Shown: positions 1 through 9,963 of the stretch, one piece after another | Position numbering within the stretch: the first letter of the stretch is position 1 | Layout of the letters: each line of letters starts with the position of its first letter | Assembly (NCBI GenBank): GCA_029204225.1 | Contig: CM055093.1 | Coordinates: forward strand, 22,439,436-22,503,435 | DNA from: Diphasiastrum complanatum | Lineage: Eukaryota; Streptophyta; Lycopodiopsida; Lycopodiales; Lycopodiaceae | Direction: 5' to 3' | DNA length: 64,000 nt | Translations under genes and position numbers: made by a program | Notes under the pieces: model-generated | Database searches by the model: none | Seen by the model: only the letters and a program-made list of their open reading frames with translations | What the model was told of the DNA's origin: nothing

Positions 1-391
1 ACCATAAATAAAAAGGGCAAATGCATATTTCAAGGGAGACGAATCTGATTTCACAACCATCTTAATTATCCACATGTAATTCAGAGAGTTGTCTGTATAG
101 GCTTTCAAGAGCCTAAATTAGATAGAAACCCTTGAATCACACTCAAACAACTTGAGCCAAACAATTAAGGACCCTAAAGAGAATTATTGTAGAGAGTGGG
201 GTGAAACACCCATGCAACGAACCTATGGTAATGAGAATATCTTTCTAGCTCATTATGAGGATGCCAACAATGACTATGATAGAATTGTGACCATAGGAAC
301 CATCCCATACTAGGATTCACAAACAAGACGTACCCTTCAGAATCGAATGTAAAAGTAGAATATGCTGATCCTAGTTGTCCTAAGACTGAAG
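1..391. other. no gene recognised
   Basis: AT-rich stretch left of the first CACTA-type fragment. Short frames exist on both strands but none resembles a known family. It may be further decayed transposon sequence, because the adjoining exon at 392-505 runs to a stop close to this boundary. Confidence 0.4.
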
Positions 392-1264
392 TATCAAACA
401 GGTTGGCCATGCTTTAGTTTGTCAACTAATGCGTCGTACGATTCCCTGAAGGCAAATTTGTACTCCTCCTTAGTTGGCAGACGTCCGTAGTCCACCAACT
501 ATCCATGCATTCAATTGAAGTTGAAATTAATTTAGGGCTACATTGAAGCAGCTAGTCATAATGCATATTAAAAAATAAAAGCATATAAAATCAAAGATAA
601 ACTATAAGAGTAGTGTAAGTTCACTTACCGTGCTTGCTTGCGATCCCGCCTTTTCACTCGAGCCCGACCTAGGATTGCCTATCCCATGCATCCTAGCGGC
701 CGCAACATCTTTCTGAATCTTGTATTTATCTGGTGTTCATTCATCTGCTCTTACATGGTTCCAATCATTTCTTGAACACCAGAAAGGCTTGGATTGCCCG
801 TCCCTATAAGCTCGTCGTGCCACATCATGACGATGCCTAATCCATAAGCTCATATGCTTATGAATTTCCTTCTCCTCGAATTCTTCTTCTTGTTGGAATT
901 CATCACGAAGGGTACCAATAACCTGTCGTTTATCGGCGGTAGGTTGTTCGGACCATTTACTAAATAATTTGTTGCCAAAATGACGTTGGCATAAAGAATA
1001 GAGTCGGTCCAAAACCACCCTCCCTTTTCTATTGGCAATTATATTGCCTTGAGGATCCACGTCATAATACTGATTTGTGGATGACTCTTCGGTGGGGGTG
1101 GGAGCCGCGACCTCTTGTGAGGGACCACCCTCATTTTGGCTAAGCATATTCTGCAGTTGTGTTTGTTGCTTGGGAGTTAATGATTCATATAAATTTTTTA
1201 CAAAGTCTCCCGAGCTTTCACACTGCTTGACCCCGCCATGATTACTACATTCATAAACATACAA
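392..1264 (-). mobile_element. CACTA (En/Spm)-type transposon ORF fragment, copy 1
   Basis: The minus strand encodes a soluble, charged protein of the kind found as the second, non-TNP2 ORF of plant CACTA elements. The frame from 1264 to 737 contains a Pro/Ser linker (GGPSQ, PTEESSTN), a block with YDVDPQGNIIANRKGR and a Trp/Arg-rich segment (SLWIRHRHD, WCSRNDWNHV). It ends at a TGA after HVRADE. Coding similarity resumes past that stop, and a splice donor (GTAAGTG) lies at about 628-634. A terminal exon at about 505-392 encodes DYGRLPTKEEY and then stops after HGQPV, a layout typical of these ORFs. The second copy at 49 kb reads through the position of this TGA, so the stop here looks like a disabling mutation. 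Assignment to the CACTA class is inference from domain style; a MULE-type ORF is the alternative. Confidence 0.5.
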
Positions 1265-1611
1265 TACATTACAATAAACCCTAATTTATTGAAATGAAGT
1301 AGAAAAGAAAATCGATTACAGAACTTTAATGCATATTGGAGTGGGACTTTCATACCCGTGTTAACAAAAGAAAAGAGATATGTGTGTAGAGCTCGAACCT
1401 GCACCAAGATTGGCATTAGAATCATGTAAACGACAATGTATAAGAATAGGTATATCTAAAAATTAAAACATTAGAATCATACAATAATTTTATGTTATTT
1501 GGGTTTTGTACTTGTGCATATATGCAGTTTATCACAACGAGATGAATTACATTCAGATCAGTCTAGTGATGAAGACAGTACTCAAGTTAACAGGGTAAGT
1601 AATAAACATGC
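425..1611. repeat. 1.19-kb dispersed direct repeat, copy 1
   Basis: Nearly collinear with 49011-50197, same length and same orientation, with scattered substitutions. Both copies begin at ACTAATGCGTCG and end just after AAGTTAACAGGGTAAGT and AATAAACATGC. It carries the minus-strand transposon ORF and a short plus-strand exon at 1528-1594 (bounded by AG and GTAAGT; acidic frame with SSDEDS). Opposite-strand coding in one unit fits the intergenic core of a CACTA element with divergently transcribed genes. Confidence 0.8.
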
Positions 1612-2187
1612 TTTCACATGAACTTGCAATTCGAATATGCTACTATTGTAAAAAAAACTTCTTGACAATCTTGTCAGTTTGATTTCATCCATGTAGATAG
1701 TGCATGCAGGCCTATCTCAACTAATTTAAATACCACATAGCAATCAATGTTCAAAGCTTTCAGTTTGAACTCTTGTCCAAGATGAGTGATGATCTCACTC
1801 AATCTTTCTTTCACGATGGAATGATCAAAATCAAAAAATCAGTCATATAATCGATTGATTGATTGCCCACTCAATCACTCATTTGATTAACAAAAACTTA
1901 AATCGAGTTAGTTAGTGATAAATCTCCTTGTATTGGCCCAGTGTGCCATGGTATCTCACAACGAGCAATCAAAATGAGGTTCATATTGGTAGAGTGATTC
2001 ACAATAGTGTTAGGTGTCTCGATGTCTAGATTCAAAAGTAACTCGTAATTTCAATCTATCATTTGTGATAGGGTATATTGCAATCTTGTAATATACTTTG
2101 GGAGTTCGACTTCAAAAATTATGTGTGTCACAATAACATATCGTGCAAATTTCGACGTATGCTCAAAAATTTCAAATCCATCGCAAT
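1612..2187. other. no gene recognised
   Basis: AT-rich, without a credible coding frame. It lies between the CACTA-type fragment and the TCCGAC motif array, so it may be internal or subterminal transposon DNA. Confidence 0.4.
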
Positions 2188-2398
2188 CCGACATGTCAAA
2201 GTCCGACATCCCAGTAAAAAATCCGAAAATCAGAGTCCGGTAATCGAGAAATATGGGCGGCAACCAATTTTTCAAAGGCACGTCGGAGTCCGACATGTCA
2301 GATTCCGACTTTTTGACGTAGATATGACCTGTCACAGATTTTTTTAAAAAAAACGTGTAATCCGACGTGGACGCGTCGGTTTTCGACGTCCACGTCGG
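2188..2398. repeat. TCCGAC-type subterminal motif array with 12-bp stem hairpin
   Basis: The heptamer-like motif TCCGAC(A/G)T recurs in both orientations (about 2188-2215, 2283-2310, 2361-2398). The last cluster forms a perfect 12-bp stem: CCGACGTGGACG at 2362-2373 pairs with 2387-2398 across a 13-nt loop. Dense short motifs in both orientations are characteristic of subterminal regions of CACTA transposons, where the transposase accessory protein binds. No CACTA terminus was found by eye. The minus-strand frame crossing this region (2452-2051) is judged non-coding. Confidence 0.45.
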
Positions 2399-3105
2399 CA
2401 AGCCAAAAAGCCTATCCACGGCATCTGGCACAGTGGTAAAACCCACCTCCAATTCTGATGCAGATCATGGACTCAAGGGGGGCGTGGTGTTTCCTACAGA
2501 GGTCATTAGCATTTCGAGCTCCAATACATCCCAAGACAATGTATCTTCGGATGATCATGCCCATGATGAGAGCATTGATGGTCAGATGTCCACGGGGGAG
2601 GAATTTTTTGATGCAGAAGAGAACGAAAAACCTAATACAGTGAGGCAACCAAGGCTCAAGATCAAGTTCAATCAGGAGAGATCAGAGACAGTTACTGAGG
2701 CAAGGCCAAACAGGGCAAAGAGAGCTCCACAAAGATTCGATGAGATGATATTCATGAGTCAAGAACCGGATGAAGAGCCAGGATCTTACCGGGAAGCTCG
2801 AGAGAGGGGAGATTGGAATGAGTGGCTCCATGCAATGACAGAGGAAATGGAGTCGATCAAGAAGAATGATGCGTGGAATCTGGTACGCTTACCAGAAGGT
2901 AGGAGAGCCATTGGCTGCAGGTGGATTTATAAGTTAAAATATGATGTAGAGGGCAATGAGGAGAGATATAAGGCACTGATAGTAGCCAAAGGATGCTCGC
3001 AGACAGAAGGCATGGACTTTGATGAACCATTTGCCCTAGTCGCTAGAATCGGATCAATTAGGATAATTCTTGCATGGGCAGCTACCAATGACATGGAGAT
3101 AGAAT
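2397..3105 (+). mobile_element. Ty1/copia polyprotein fragment (integrase-RT linker and RT start)
   Basis: Open frame encoding the acidic Ser-rich linker after integrase (GEEFFDAEENE, then RPNRAKRAPQRFDE) and the first part of copia reverse transcriptase. Recognisable RT motifs are DWNEWLHAMTEEMESIKKND, GCRWIYKLKYD and FALVARIGSIRIILAWAA. The family consensus YKARLVAKG is altered here (YKALIVAKG). Similarity stops at about 3105, just before the position where copia RT normally continues into the DVKTAFL motif. The catalytic YVDD, RNase H and LTRs are absent locally, so this is a truncated, non-autonomous fragment. The frame stays open into the downstream H3-like sequence. Confidence 0.85.
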
Positions 3106-3123
3106 TTTCGGTTTTCGCTCCCA

Positions 3124-3303
3124 CAATATCGCTCTCAAACGCGCCCTCTCACCGTTTAAGCGTCCGCCCTCTCACAGTGCGCTCGAGACCGATACCGCTG
3201 GTAGTCCAATATCGCTTTCGAACGTGCATCTCGTTTCTTAAAATATTCTGTGTATATCTTGCGCTCGAAACCGATATTCAGTTCTGGTATCGATCTCAAG
3301 CGC
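3124..3303. promoter_or_regulatory. alternating AATATCG...GCGC dyad motif array
   Basis: Five copies of a bipartite motif, AATATCG spaced a few bases from GCGC or GTGC, alternate in orientation: 3124-3145 (forward), 3178-3198 (reverse), 3207-3226 (forward), 3259-3278 (reverse, GCGCTCGAAACCGATATT) and 3286-3303 (forward). The array lies directly upstream of the H3-like start codon at 3382. The same motif and alternation occur throughout 60848-62415. Function is unknown; candidates are a promoter element or a transposon-protein binding array. Confidence 0.55.
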
Positions 3304-3381
3304 TCTTTTATCGCAAATTTTTTTGTTTTCATCTCCTTTTATTCAAACCTTTTTTTATTATTTTTTTTCTTCTGAGAATGA

Positions 3382-4025
3382 TGGCCAGGACTAAATCCAC
3401 TGCCCGTGCCATAACCACTATACAGCCATCCCATGCCCGCGTTTCCCCTGGTACTGGTCGTAGATGTGGCAGGAAGCAGGTCTGGCTGAGGGAGATTAGA
3501 AAACTCCAGAGATCAACTGAACTGTTGATCCCTAGAGCTCCTTTTGGTCGATCTATAAGGAATGTCACTCGGCCACTTGGGCTACATATTTGTTTTGTCG
3601 TGACAGCCATGCAGGCCTTACAGGGTGCTGTAGAAGATTTTTTGTCCTAGTTTTTTGAGGATACTTGTCTTTTGGCAGTGCATGGTAAGCATGTCACTAT
3701 CATGCCAAAGGATTTCGTCATTCTCAGAAGGCTTCAGGGCCATTTTTTTGGTCTGCATGTTGATAACGTCAGCACCTCTAGAGACTTGCCTCTGGATAGA
3801 AGCAACTTGCCGACTACCTCTAGGAGGAAGAGGGAGCAGCCTGTCCCCAAGAAGGCTGGATCTCAAAGGCCAGCTGCTTTCCTTCCTCCTAGAGTTATCT
3901 CGGCCAAGAGACTCCGTATCGTCTTGAGCTCTAAGTCAGATGCTAGAAAAGCTTACTCAGATCAAGAATTTTCACCCCTTCCTCCTCCTATTATTCGTCC
4001 AGCTCTTAGCAGGTTTCTTCACTAG
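3382..4025 (+). pseudogene. degenerate histone H3-like ORF with unusual basic C-terminal tail
   Basis: The frame starts MMARTKSTAR (ATGs at 3379 and 3382), matching the H3 N-terminal tail MARTKQTAR. The histone fold follows: WLREIRKLQRSTELLIP (alphaN/alpha1), RNVTRPLGL, then TAMQALQGAVEDFLS (alpha2). A single TAG at 3648-3650 falls where H3 has the LVGLFEDT segment, and the same frame continues FFEDTCLLAVHGKHVTIMPKDF and ILRRLQG (alpha3). No intron interrupts it. The N-tail is about 13 residues shorter than canonical H3. Loop 1 has the canonical H3 length rather than the longer CENH3 loop, yet LLIP, KDF and RRL are CENH3-like choices. After the fold a basic, Pro-rich tail of about 85 residues (SRRKREQPVPKKAG and onward) replaces the H3 end. 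Best reading: a retrocopied or element-captured H3/CENH3-like pseudogene. Confidence 0.7.
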
Positions 4026-4946
4026 AAGTGTTGATTACCCAAGAGGAGTTCGACAAAATAACAGAGAAATCTGTAAATATTGTTTCTACTTCTTTTTCTG
4101 TTCCTGTATATAATCTTTTTGTAAGATTTCCATACGATCCTACCCAAGTTTATTTTGATTTTGACCACTATAACCAATACGAGGTCTACCTAGCTAATAA
4201 AATTGAACTTCTCGGCAATTTTTTTGATTTTTTTTTCTTTCAGATACACGTAAAAGCTTTAGATTAGGTCCCAAATTTTGTGCCGAGCTTAAAGATAAAA
4301 CCTGAGAAATTTCAGATGTAATAGTAGAAGCCAGAGTATCTTTTTTGCAGAATAGTATTTGTTCTGATTCCCATGGTATAGTTTTTGTTGTTAGTCCATT
4401 TTTCATGGGAGCGATAAAGGCAAAAGAAGCCAATTTTGAGAAGGCTATATATTTTATTGAATGCAGTCCTGTGGCAAAATTTTATTTGATTCCATATAAA
4501 AATAAGTAAGGATTGAAAAATCATCAAATTGGCAAATTTACTGTTAGATATTTATGAATGAAAAAAATCTAAGTATCAAAAATATCAGTACACACAGTTG
4601 TCTTTTTTGTGATCCTGACGATTGAATCTTTGCACATTTATCTTTGATCATGTATACATGTTGGACTAGAATTTTAGAAATAGATTTTCCTCCTGATGAT
4701 GTTCTGAAATCTAAAATTTTGGCCTTCCAATAAGATCAAAATGATAGTTTTGACCTTTTCCTTTTTCGAAATGCTCCTCTTGATGATGGATGCATCAAAA
4801 CCCAAGAGTTTTTTGAATATTTTCTTGGCACCCATAATCCATAATCCATTATCATCTGACTCGTTGAATAGAAACACAGAGTCGATTGAGGAGCACGGCT
4901 TCCTTGATGGCGCCATTCGTAATGTGTATGCAAAAATTTGAAACAA
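4026..4946 (+). pseudogene. degenerate coding remnant downstream of the H3-like ORF, family not recognised
   Basis: Several protein-like stretches follow in shifting frames. Frame from 4028 reads VYNLFVRFPYDPTQVYFDFD and YEVYLANKIELLG. A second stretch at about 4257-4510 reads LGPKFCAELKDK, one stop, then VSFLQNSICSDSHGIVFVV and GAIKAKEANFEKAIYFIEC. A third at about 4600-4830 contains LFCDPDD and APLDDGCIKTQEFFEYFLG. Composition looks coding, but frameshifts and stops break it and I do not recognise the family. Its position suggests that the H3-like domain was once the N-terminal part of a longer protein, or that two decayed genes adjoin. Confidence 0.35.
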
Positions 4947-6430
4947 TGATTGGATGCTTGCTTAACAATCTTTCAAACAACTAGTCATCAAAAAGTTGAT
5001 CTAGATTGGCAATTTGACAAACAACAAGCATTAACAATCAAAAGCATTGATCAACATTGAGATCTGAGCCCACAAGTGTGTACTACAGGCTGTAGTACGG
5101 CCTTCAAGCTGAGAAACAAGTAGAAATTGATTTGGTTGCATTGGATCACAAAAACTTAATGTACATAGTGGAGTAGCTTGAGATTGCCAATGAGTTCCAA
5201 AAATATTCTATCTTCTCACTATGGGAGCTTGGAGTACATAGCAAATTCGACTTCCAACATGTAATAAGGTTAACTCAGCCTTTTTCCCTAGTATAAAACC
5301 CTAGTCTATTTCCTAGAGTCATGCTTGGTAGATAGCTAGTTGGTCAATTTTTCACCTTAAATCTAGGATTTAGGTCCTATAAACTAGTGTGTCACTACCA
5401 CAATGACATGGCCAACCCTACATTAGGAGTGGATTTCCATGCGTCATCTTGACCTCACATGTGTGGAATCCACTTATGTACAAAATTTACATTATATTAC
5501 ATGGTTTTTGATCAAGCTAGATTTACCAATTTTGGGCAATTCTTCACACTCCTCCTCAAGTTTAGCTTGATCTATTTACAACTCTCTTGATAGATGAATG
5601 AAAGCTTTTAGAAGTGTCTAAAATATCCAGCTACAAACAATGAACTTTTGAGACTCCAATAGAGAATGATGCCCATGAAGGTTCTTTCACCACCTCTTAA
5701 AGGATCCCTTACAATATGTTCCACAAATGTGTCTATATACATGTAGCATACTTCAGAAACTATACATCATGCTAAGCCATAGATTCCAAGGCATTTTGTG
5801 CACTTGAAGATACATCAATAAAACTATTAAGTGCATACATAATGTTGCCAAAGACAACTTGCCTTGCTTGATCTATATGATTGAGCCTTGATGGCTCCAT
5901 CTTGATACTCATGGTTCTTCTTGGATCAGTCATCGGGTATTGAGCTTGCTCCTCCACTTGACTTGACTCCAAACCATCAATGAATTGAATACATCTTACT
6001 CAACCAACAAGCTGGAAACATCAAGTACATTATCTACAACAATATTTTCTATTAATCTAAGGGAGAGTAGAATAACAATAAACTTAAATCTGCAAAAAGC
6101 AATCAACACCTGCAAGAATAAGACATATAGCAACAATAAAAAGCTGCAAAATGAGCCCAAATTGCTAGAACTTCCTCACAAAGCTCCTCAAAGTCATTCT
6201 CAAGAAGACTCACAAGTATTCAACAAGCTGACATGCAAATTAGTGTGACAATATGACTGGAGAAATCTAAGAGACTAGAGGTTCTATTTATGTAAAACTT
6301 TGACCTACAAATATTAGGAGTTGTGTACTCCTTTACACATGAAATTTTAGAGGAAATTTTCTCCCGCTTGTGGCACATGCTTTGTTTCTTGGCAGCATGC
6401 TTTGTTTCATGTGCATTGCTAAAATACTTC
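4947..6430. other. no gene recognised; short repeat pieces
   Basis: AT-rich. A near-perfect 9-bp palindrome GTACTACAG/CTGTAGTAC lies at 5080-5098. The stretch 5498-5546 recurs, slightly diverged, at 45271-45319 and marks a dispersed repeat, probably an LTR remnant, with a TATA-like AGTATAAAA near 5290. A 66-aa minus-strand frame (5972-5772) matches no family I know. Confidence 0.4.
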
Positions 6431-6459
6431 AAAAAATGAGCTAGCCACACAACTTAGAT

Positions 6460-7634
6460 GGCAGGCAAATGAATATGCCCATCCCCCGCTCATCTAGCCT
6501 AGTGAGCCATAGTAACCTTGGTAAGAGATCTAGTAAAGTGTAGTGTAGGCATCCCAAAGGGAGCCGGGAACCACGACTTAGCTTCCCAGCTTTCAACTCT
6601 TGCCATCCAAACCCACTTGACATACAAGCAGCCAACTCGCCAACAACGATCAGACTTAACCAACTTGAAGTTCCGAAAACCAACATTGAGATCCAACCTG
6701 ACCTCATGCCAGATCGGGGGTCCCGATGTGGGTGACTTCCCTCCAAGTAAGCCGCCCGACATACATCAAACTTGACCAACTCGAAGCTTCGTTACAAACG
6801 AGTAACATCCATTCCAAGCAAGCGGTCTGACTTACATCAGACTTAACCAACTGAAAACTTCGTCACGAGCGCTGGAAGCCAACCTGGCGCCACGCCAGAC
6901 TGGACAGCCATAAACAAGTAACTTCCACCCAAGCAAGCCATCCAACTCAGCCGACAGGTTAGAGCCCGTTCCCCAAGAGCTTAACCCATTCACGTTCATG
7001 CAAGGAACACTCAGAACCACAAGCCGTGATAGATATGGAGACAACCAGTTCCTGGACCAAATGGTCCCGACAGCATACCGCTGGCGCCACGGACCGAATG
7101 GTCCCGACGGCATATCGCTGGCGTCCCAGGATACGACCCTCAGCTATGTGCCAACTTAAAAATTTGGAAGCGGCCTTACGACTGGCGCTTTTACCGAACA
7201 CTGAAACCCAAAAGGTAATCAGAGTCAGTTTGAGAAAAATCCCACTTTATTGATAAATCTGAGAAGGTTACATTTCAAGTGTGTGACCGACCCTAGTCTC
7301 CGGGGCGCTAGCATGCCAAGGCGAGAGCCATGACAACATTCCAGCAAAGGAGGCTGAGACTTGGTTGGAGCTCGCCCTGAGTCGCAACCCGCACTCCCCT
7401 ATAGTATTGGTGTGATTCGGCACCCCCCTCATAACAAGCACTCTACCCAAGCTGGTAAAGCACATTTTTCTCTCTCTAGAATTTTCTCTTTCTAAAAAGT
7501 CATTTTCTCTCTCTAGATTTTATTGATTCCCAGGCTTCCTTTAATCATGCCTAGATCATGTGAGGTGATTGCACATCGATCTGAGCTCTCTGGACTCCGC
7601 TAGAACCGATCAAAGATTTTCAGTCATAGGAACT
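6460..7634 (+). mobile_element. Ty3/gypsy-like LTR or 5' leader fragment
   Basis: A GC-richer block unlike its surroundings, ending in repeated TTTTCTCTCTCTAGA-type tracts and the segment GAACTTGGCGCCGG. Plant gypsy elements of the Tat/Athila group commonly have such CT-rich LTR ends followed directly by a primer-binding site beginning TGGCGCC, here at 7635-7641. A direct duplication of about 37 bp (ATGGTCCCGAC...CGCTGGCG) lies at about 7060-7130. I could not define the LTR start, and no gag or pol follows. The long minus-strand frames here are judged shadows. Confidence 0.4.
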
Positions 7635-7720
7635 TGGCGCCGGCTGGATTCTGGTCACAGTGGCGCCGGGAGCAGCAGGGGCACTGCTGGCGCCGAGGAC
7701 ATAGCTGGCGCCGGAAGTAA
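7635..7720 (+). repeat. TGGCGCC primer-binding-site-like motif and GGCGCC repeats
   Basis: GGCGCC occurs four times within about 80 bp, the first as ACTTGGCGCCGG at the expected position of a gypsy primer-binding site. A comparable cluster occurs at 11820-11985, on the other side of the protease gene. Confidence 0.4.
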
Positions 7721-8123
7721 AGCTTGTAAAGGTAGCTTTACAACATAAAGACTCCACCATATATAAAACTTTACTTAACCGACAACAGTCGAAACTAATA
7801 GCACAAGCATGTTTGTGGACTTGAAGAAACACAATTCAACCTCAAATAGCACCTCAATCAGATGACTATAGGTCAATTTACAAAAAGGAAAAAAAAATAC
7901 ATGGAACTAGGGCATGAGATGAAACATCTTTCGCTACAAGCAATAATGGGGAAAACTAAGAGCATGAACATGTATGTGGGGTCCAATACAAATGATTTAG
8001 AACTAAAATCCATTTCATTAGGTTTCCTATAGCTCATTACATGAGCTTACAAGATATGAAGCCAAAACTTACCTAAAATTGCTTTGGAGAGAAACACCAA
8101 TGCCTCCATCACGCTCTCACCCC

Positions 8124-8224
<101 letters not shown>

Positions 8225-8326
8225 AAGGCATATTTTTTTATGTGGGCCGTGAGATGCCTGCTCGTGGCCTATATAAAAAAATTGAAATTTTTTGGGACCC
8301 GACGTTTCTGGTCTTGGATCACTAGC

Positions 8327-8350
8327 GATCCGGATAGCACAATCCGGATC
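8327..8350. repeat. perfect 9-bp inverted repeat
   Basis: GATCCGGAT at 8327-8335 and ATCCGGATC at 8342-8350, separated by 6 nt. No T-run or other context assigns a role. Confidence 0.6.
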
Positions 8351-9963
8351 ATCGTTGCAGTGGATTGCGATCCGTTGCAACTCAAACACACGTGTGCACA
8401 TGCACACAATTGCACATACACACAAATAGGCGTGTCTTGCAAAATGACACAAAAGGATTTTAGCATTTGAAAATAGATTTCCTTAAAGGAGGTAAAAAAT
8501 AGTGCATCCAAAATTGGCTTATTATGAGTCAGTGGTAACGTATTATAACCATAAGATAGCTGACATGGGATGTGTCTCTAGAGATGCATCAAGATTTGAT
8601 ACTAGATGTATCCTTTGCATCAACGCCATGTTGTTTTGCATAGTAGTGTATGGATATAGGATATCATATGCCATACAAGTATACGCACATCCGAAGGAAT
8701 CACCTTGGTGCCTTTATTCATAGAGAAAACTAGTGGGTACATTGATGAGAAAGATATATGTCCCAAAGGCAAGTTTAACCAAATGTAACCTCAAACAAAC
8801 AAGAGTGGTACTTCTAAACAAGAGTGGGTACATCTGGAAGAACAGTTAAGCATGGACTTAGTAGGAAAGACAACTATCCAAGTGTGGATGAGCATTGACA
8901 ATGTACTTGCAATGCATGTGCGTGGTGGAAGTTGATGGACGTGCAACTGATTTGTGCGTTGGATAGGCCTCAGTCTCCGGAGAACAGAAAGACTAGTCTC
9001 TCTCCACTATTTCCTCAACCATATCAATGTCATACAGCTCATTCTAAGTTCGCGCATATCTCGTTGTTGTAAGAGAACTATCAGTTGTCCTCCTAGCAAA
9101 TTAGTTAGATAACGTCGGTGTTGCATATTGCAAGGAACGTGATTTGCCAGCGTTGCGGTAGCTCCATGTGCGTGTGTGCAAAGCTAGGCTTGATACTCGG
9201 ACATTGGGAAGTTGTTACTGCATAAACCCAGCTGAAATTATGAAATTCAAAGAGAGTCTGATCTCTTCTTGGAGCACAATATATATATTCTAGTGGTTAT
9301 GTTAACGCATTATCAGTTAATAAGTCTTAACACTTTCAGCTGGGATAAGCTGTACTTGTTGTGTTTGAACTTTGTGTCTGACATCTGGAGAGCATTCCCA
9401 AGCACAAGCATGAGCATTTGCCACCATAGCTCATTAATCTTTTGAACTTCAACGAAGCCAAGAGGTTTGAATTGTTATGGTGAACATGAAGTGTGACTCT
9501 AAGAAGCTCGTGTAGTTAGCGGTCATTAAGGCTGTCTGTCTTGTGGGAAGTGGTCACAGTTACGTTAGCTCGTAGCTTTACACGCACACAACCACATTAC
9601 ACGCTGCTACAACTGATAGCCACTTCTCCCATGTACAGTCCCCAGGAAAGATAACAAGAAAAACCTCAATATGGAGATAAACGCAGAGAAGAGTGTGCTA
9701 TGCTCACCTGCTTGAAAAGATTGCAGCTTAAAATTTCATAGCTCCTGGAAAATTATAATATAGGAGCTTCCAGGATTTCTGTGTGGCTAATCGAAAAGGT
9801 TTTGTCACATACATCTTATCTAACTTTGATGCTCGCTCAAACTTTTATCGTAATAACCGTCACAACTCAGCAAGTCATACAACTTGAAGAGTAGTTAGGA
9901 AGTGGAAGTGGTAATCACTCTCATAGCAAAGACATTGACCCATTACAACGTCTGAGAACTAAA
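8351..9963. other. intergenic, upstream of the protease gene
   Basis: No coding family recognised. A TATA-like TATAATATA at about 9754-9762 lies inside a small dyad (CCTGGAA 9744-9750, TTCCAGG 9768-9774), some 200 bp before the protease start. It is a possible core promoter, weakly supported. Confidence 0.4.

Noticed and set aside
3382-3820. Calling the H3-like ORF a true CENH3 gene
   Set aside because: Loop 1 has canonical H3 length, MPKD is canonical, the N-tail is short and a stop codon interrupts the fold; CENH3-like residues alone are insufficient.
6441-7465. Several 65-112-aa minus-strand frames
   Set aside because: Inside a GC-rich LTR-like block; no domain, and competing frames overlap extensively.
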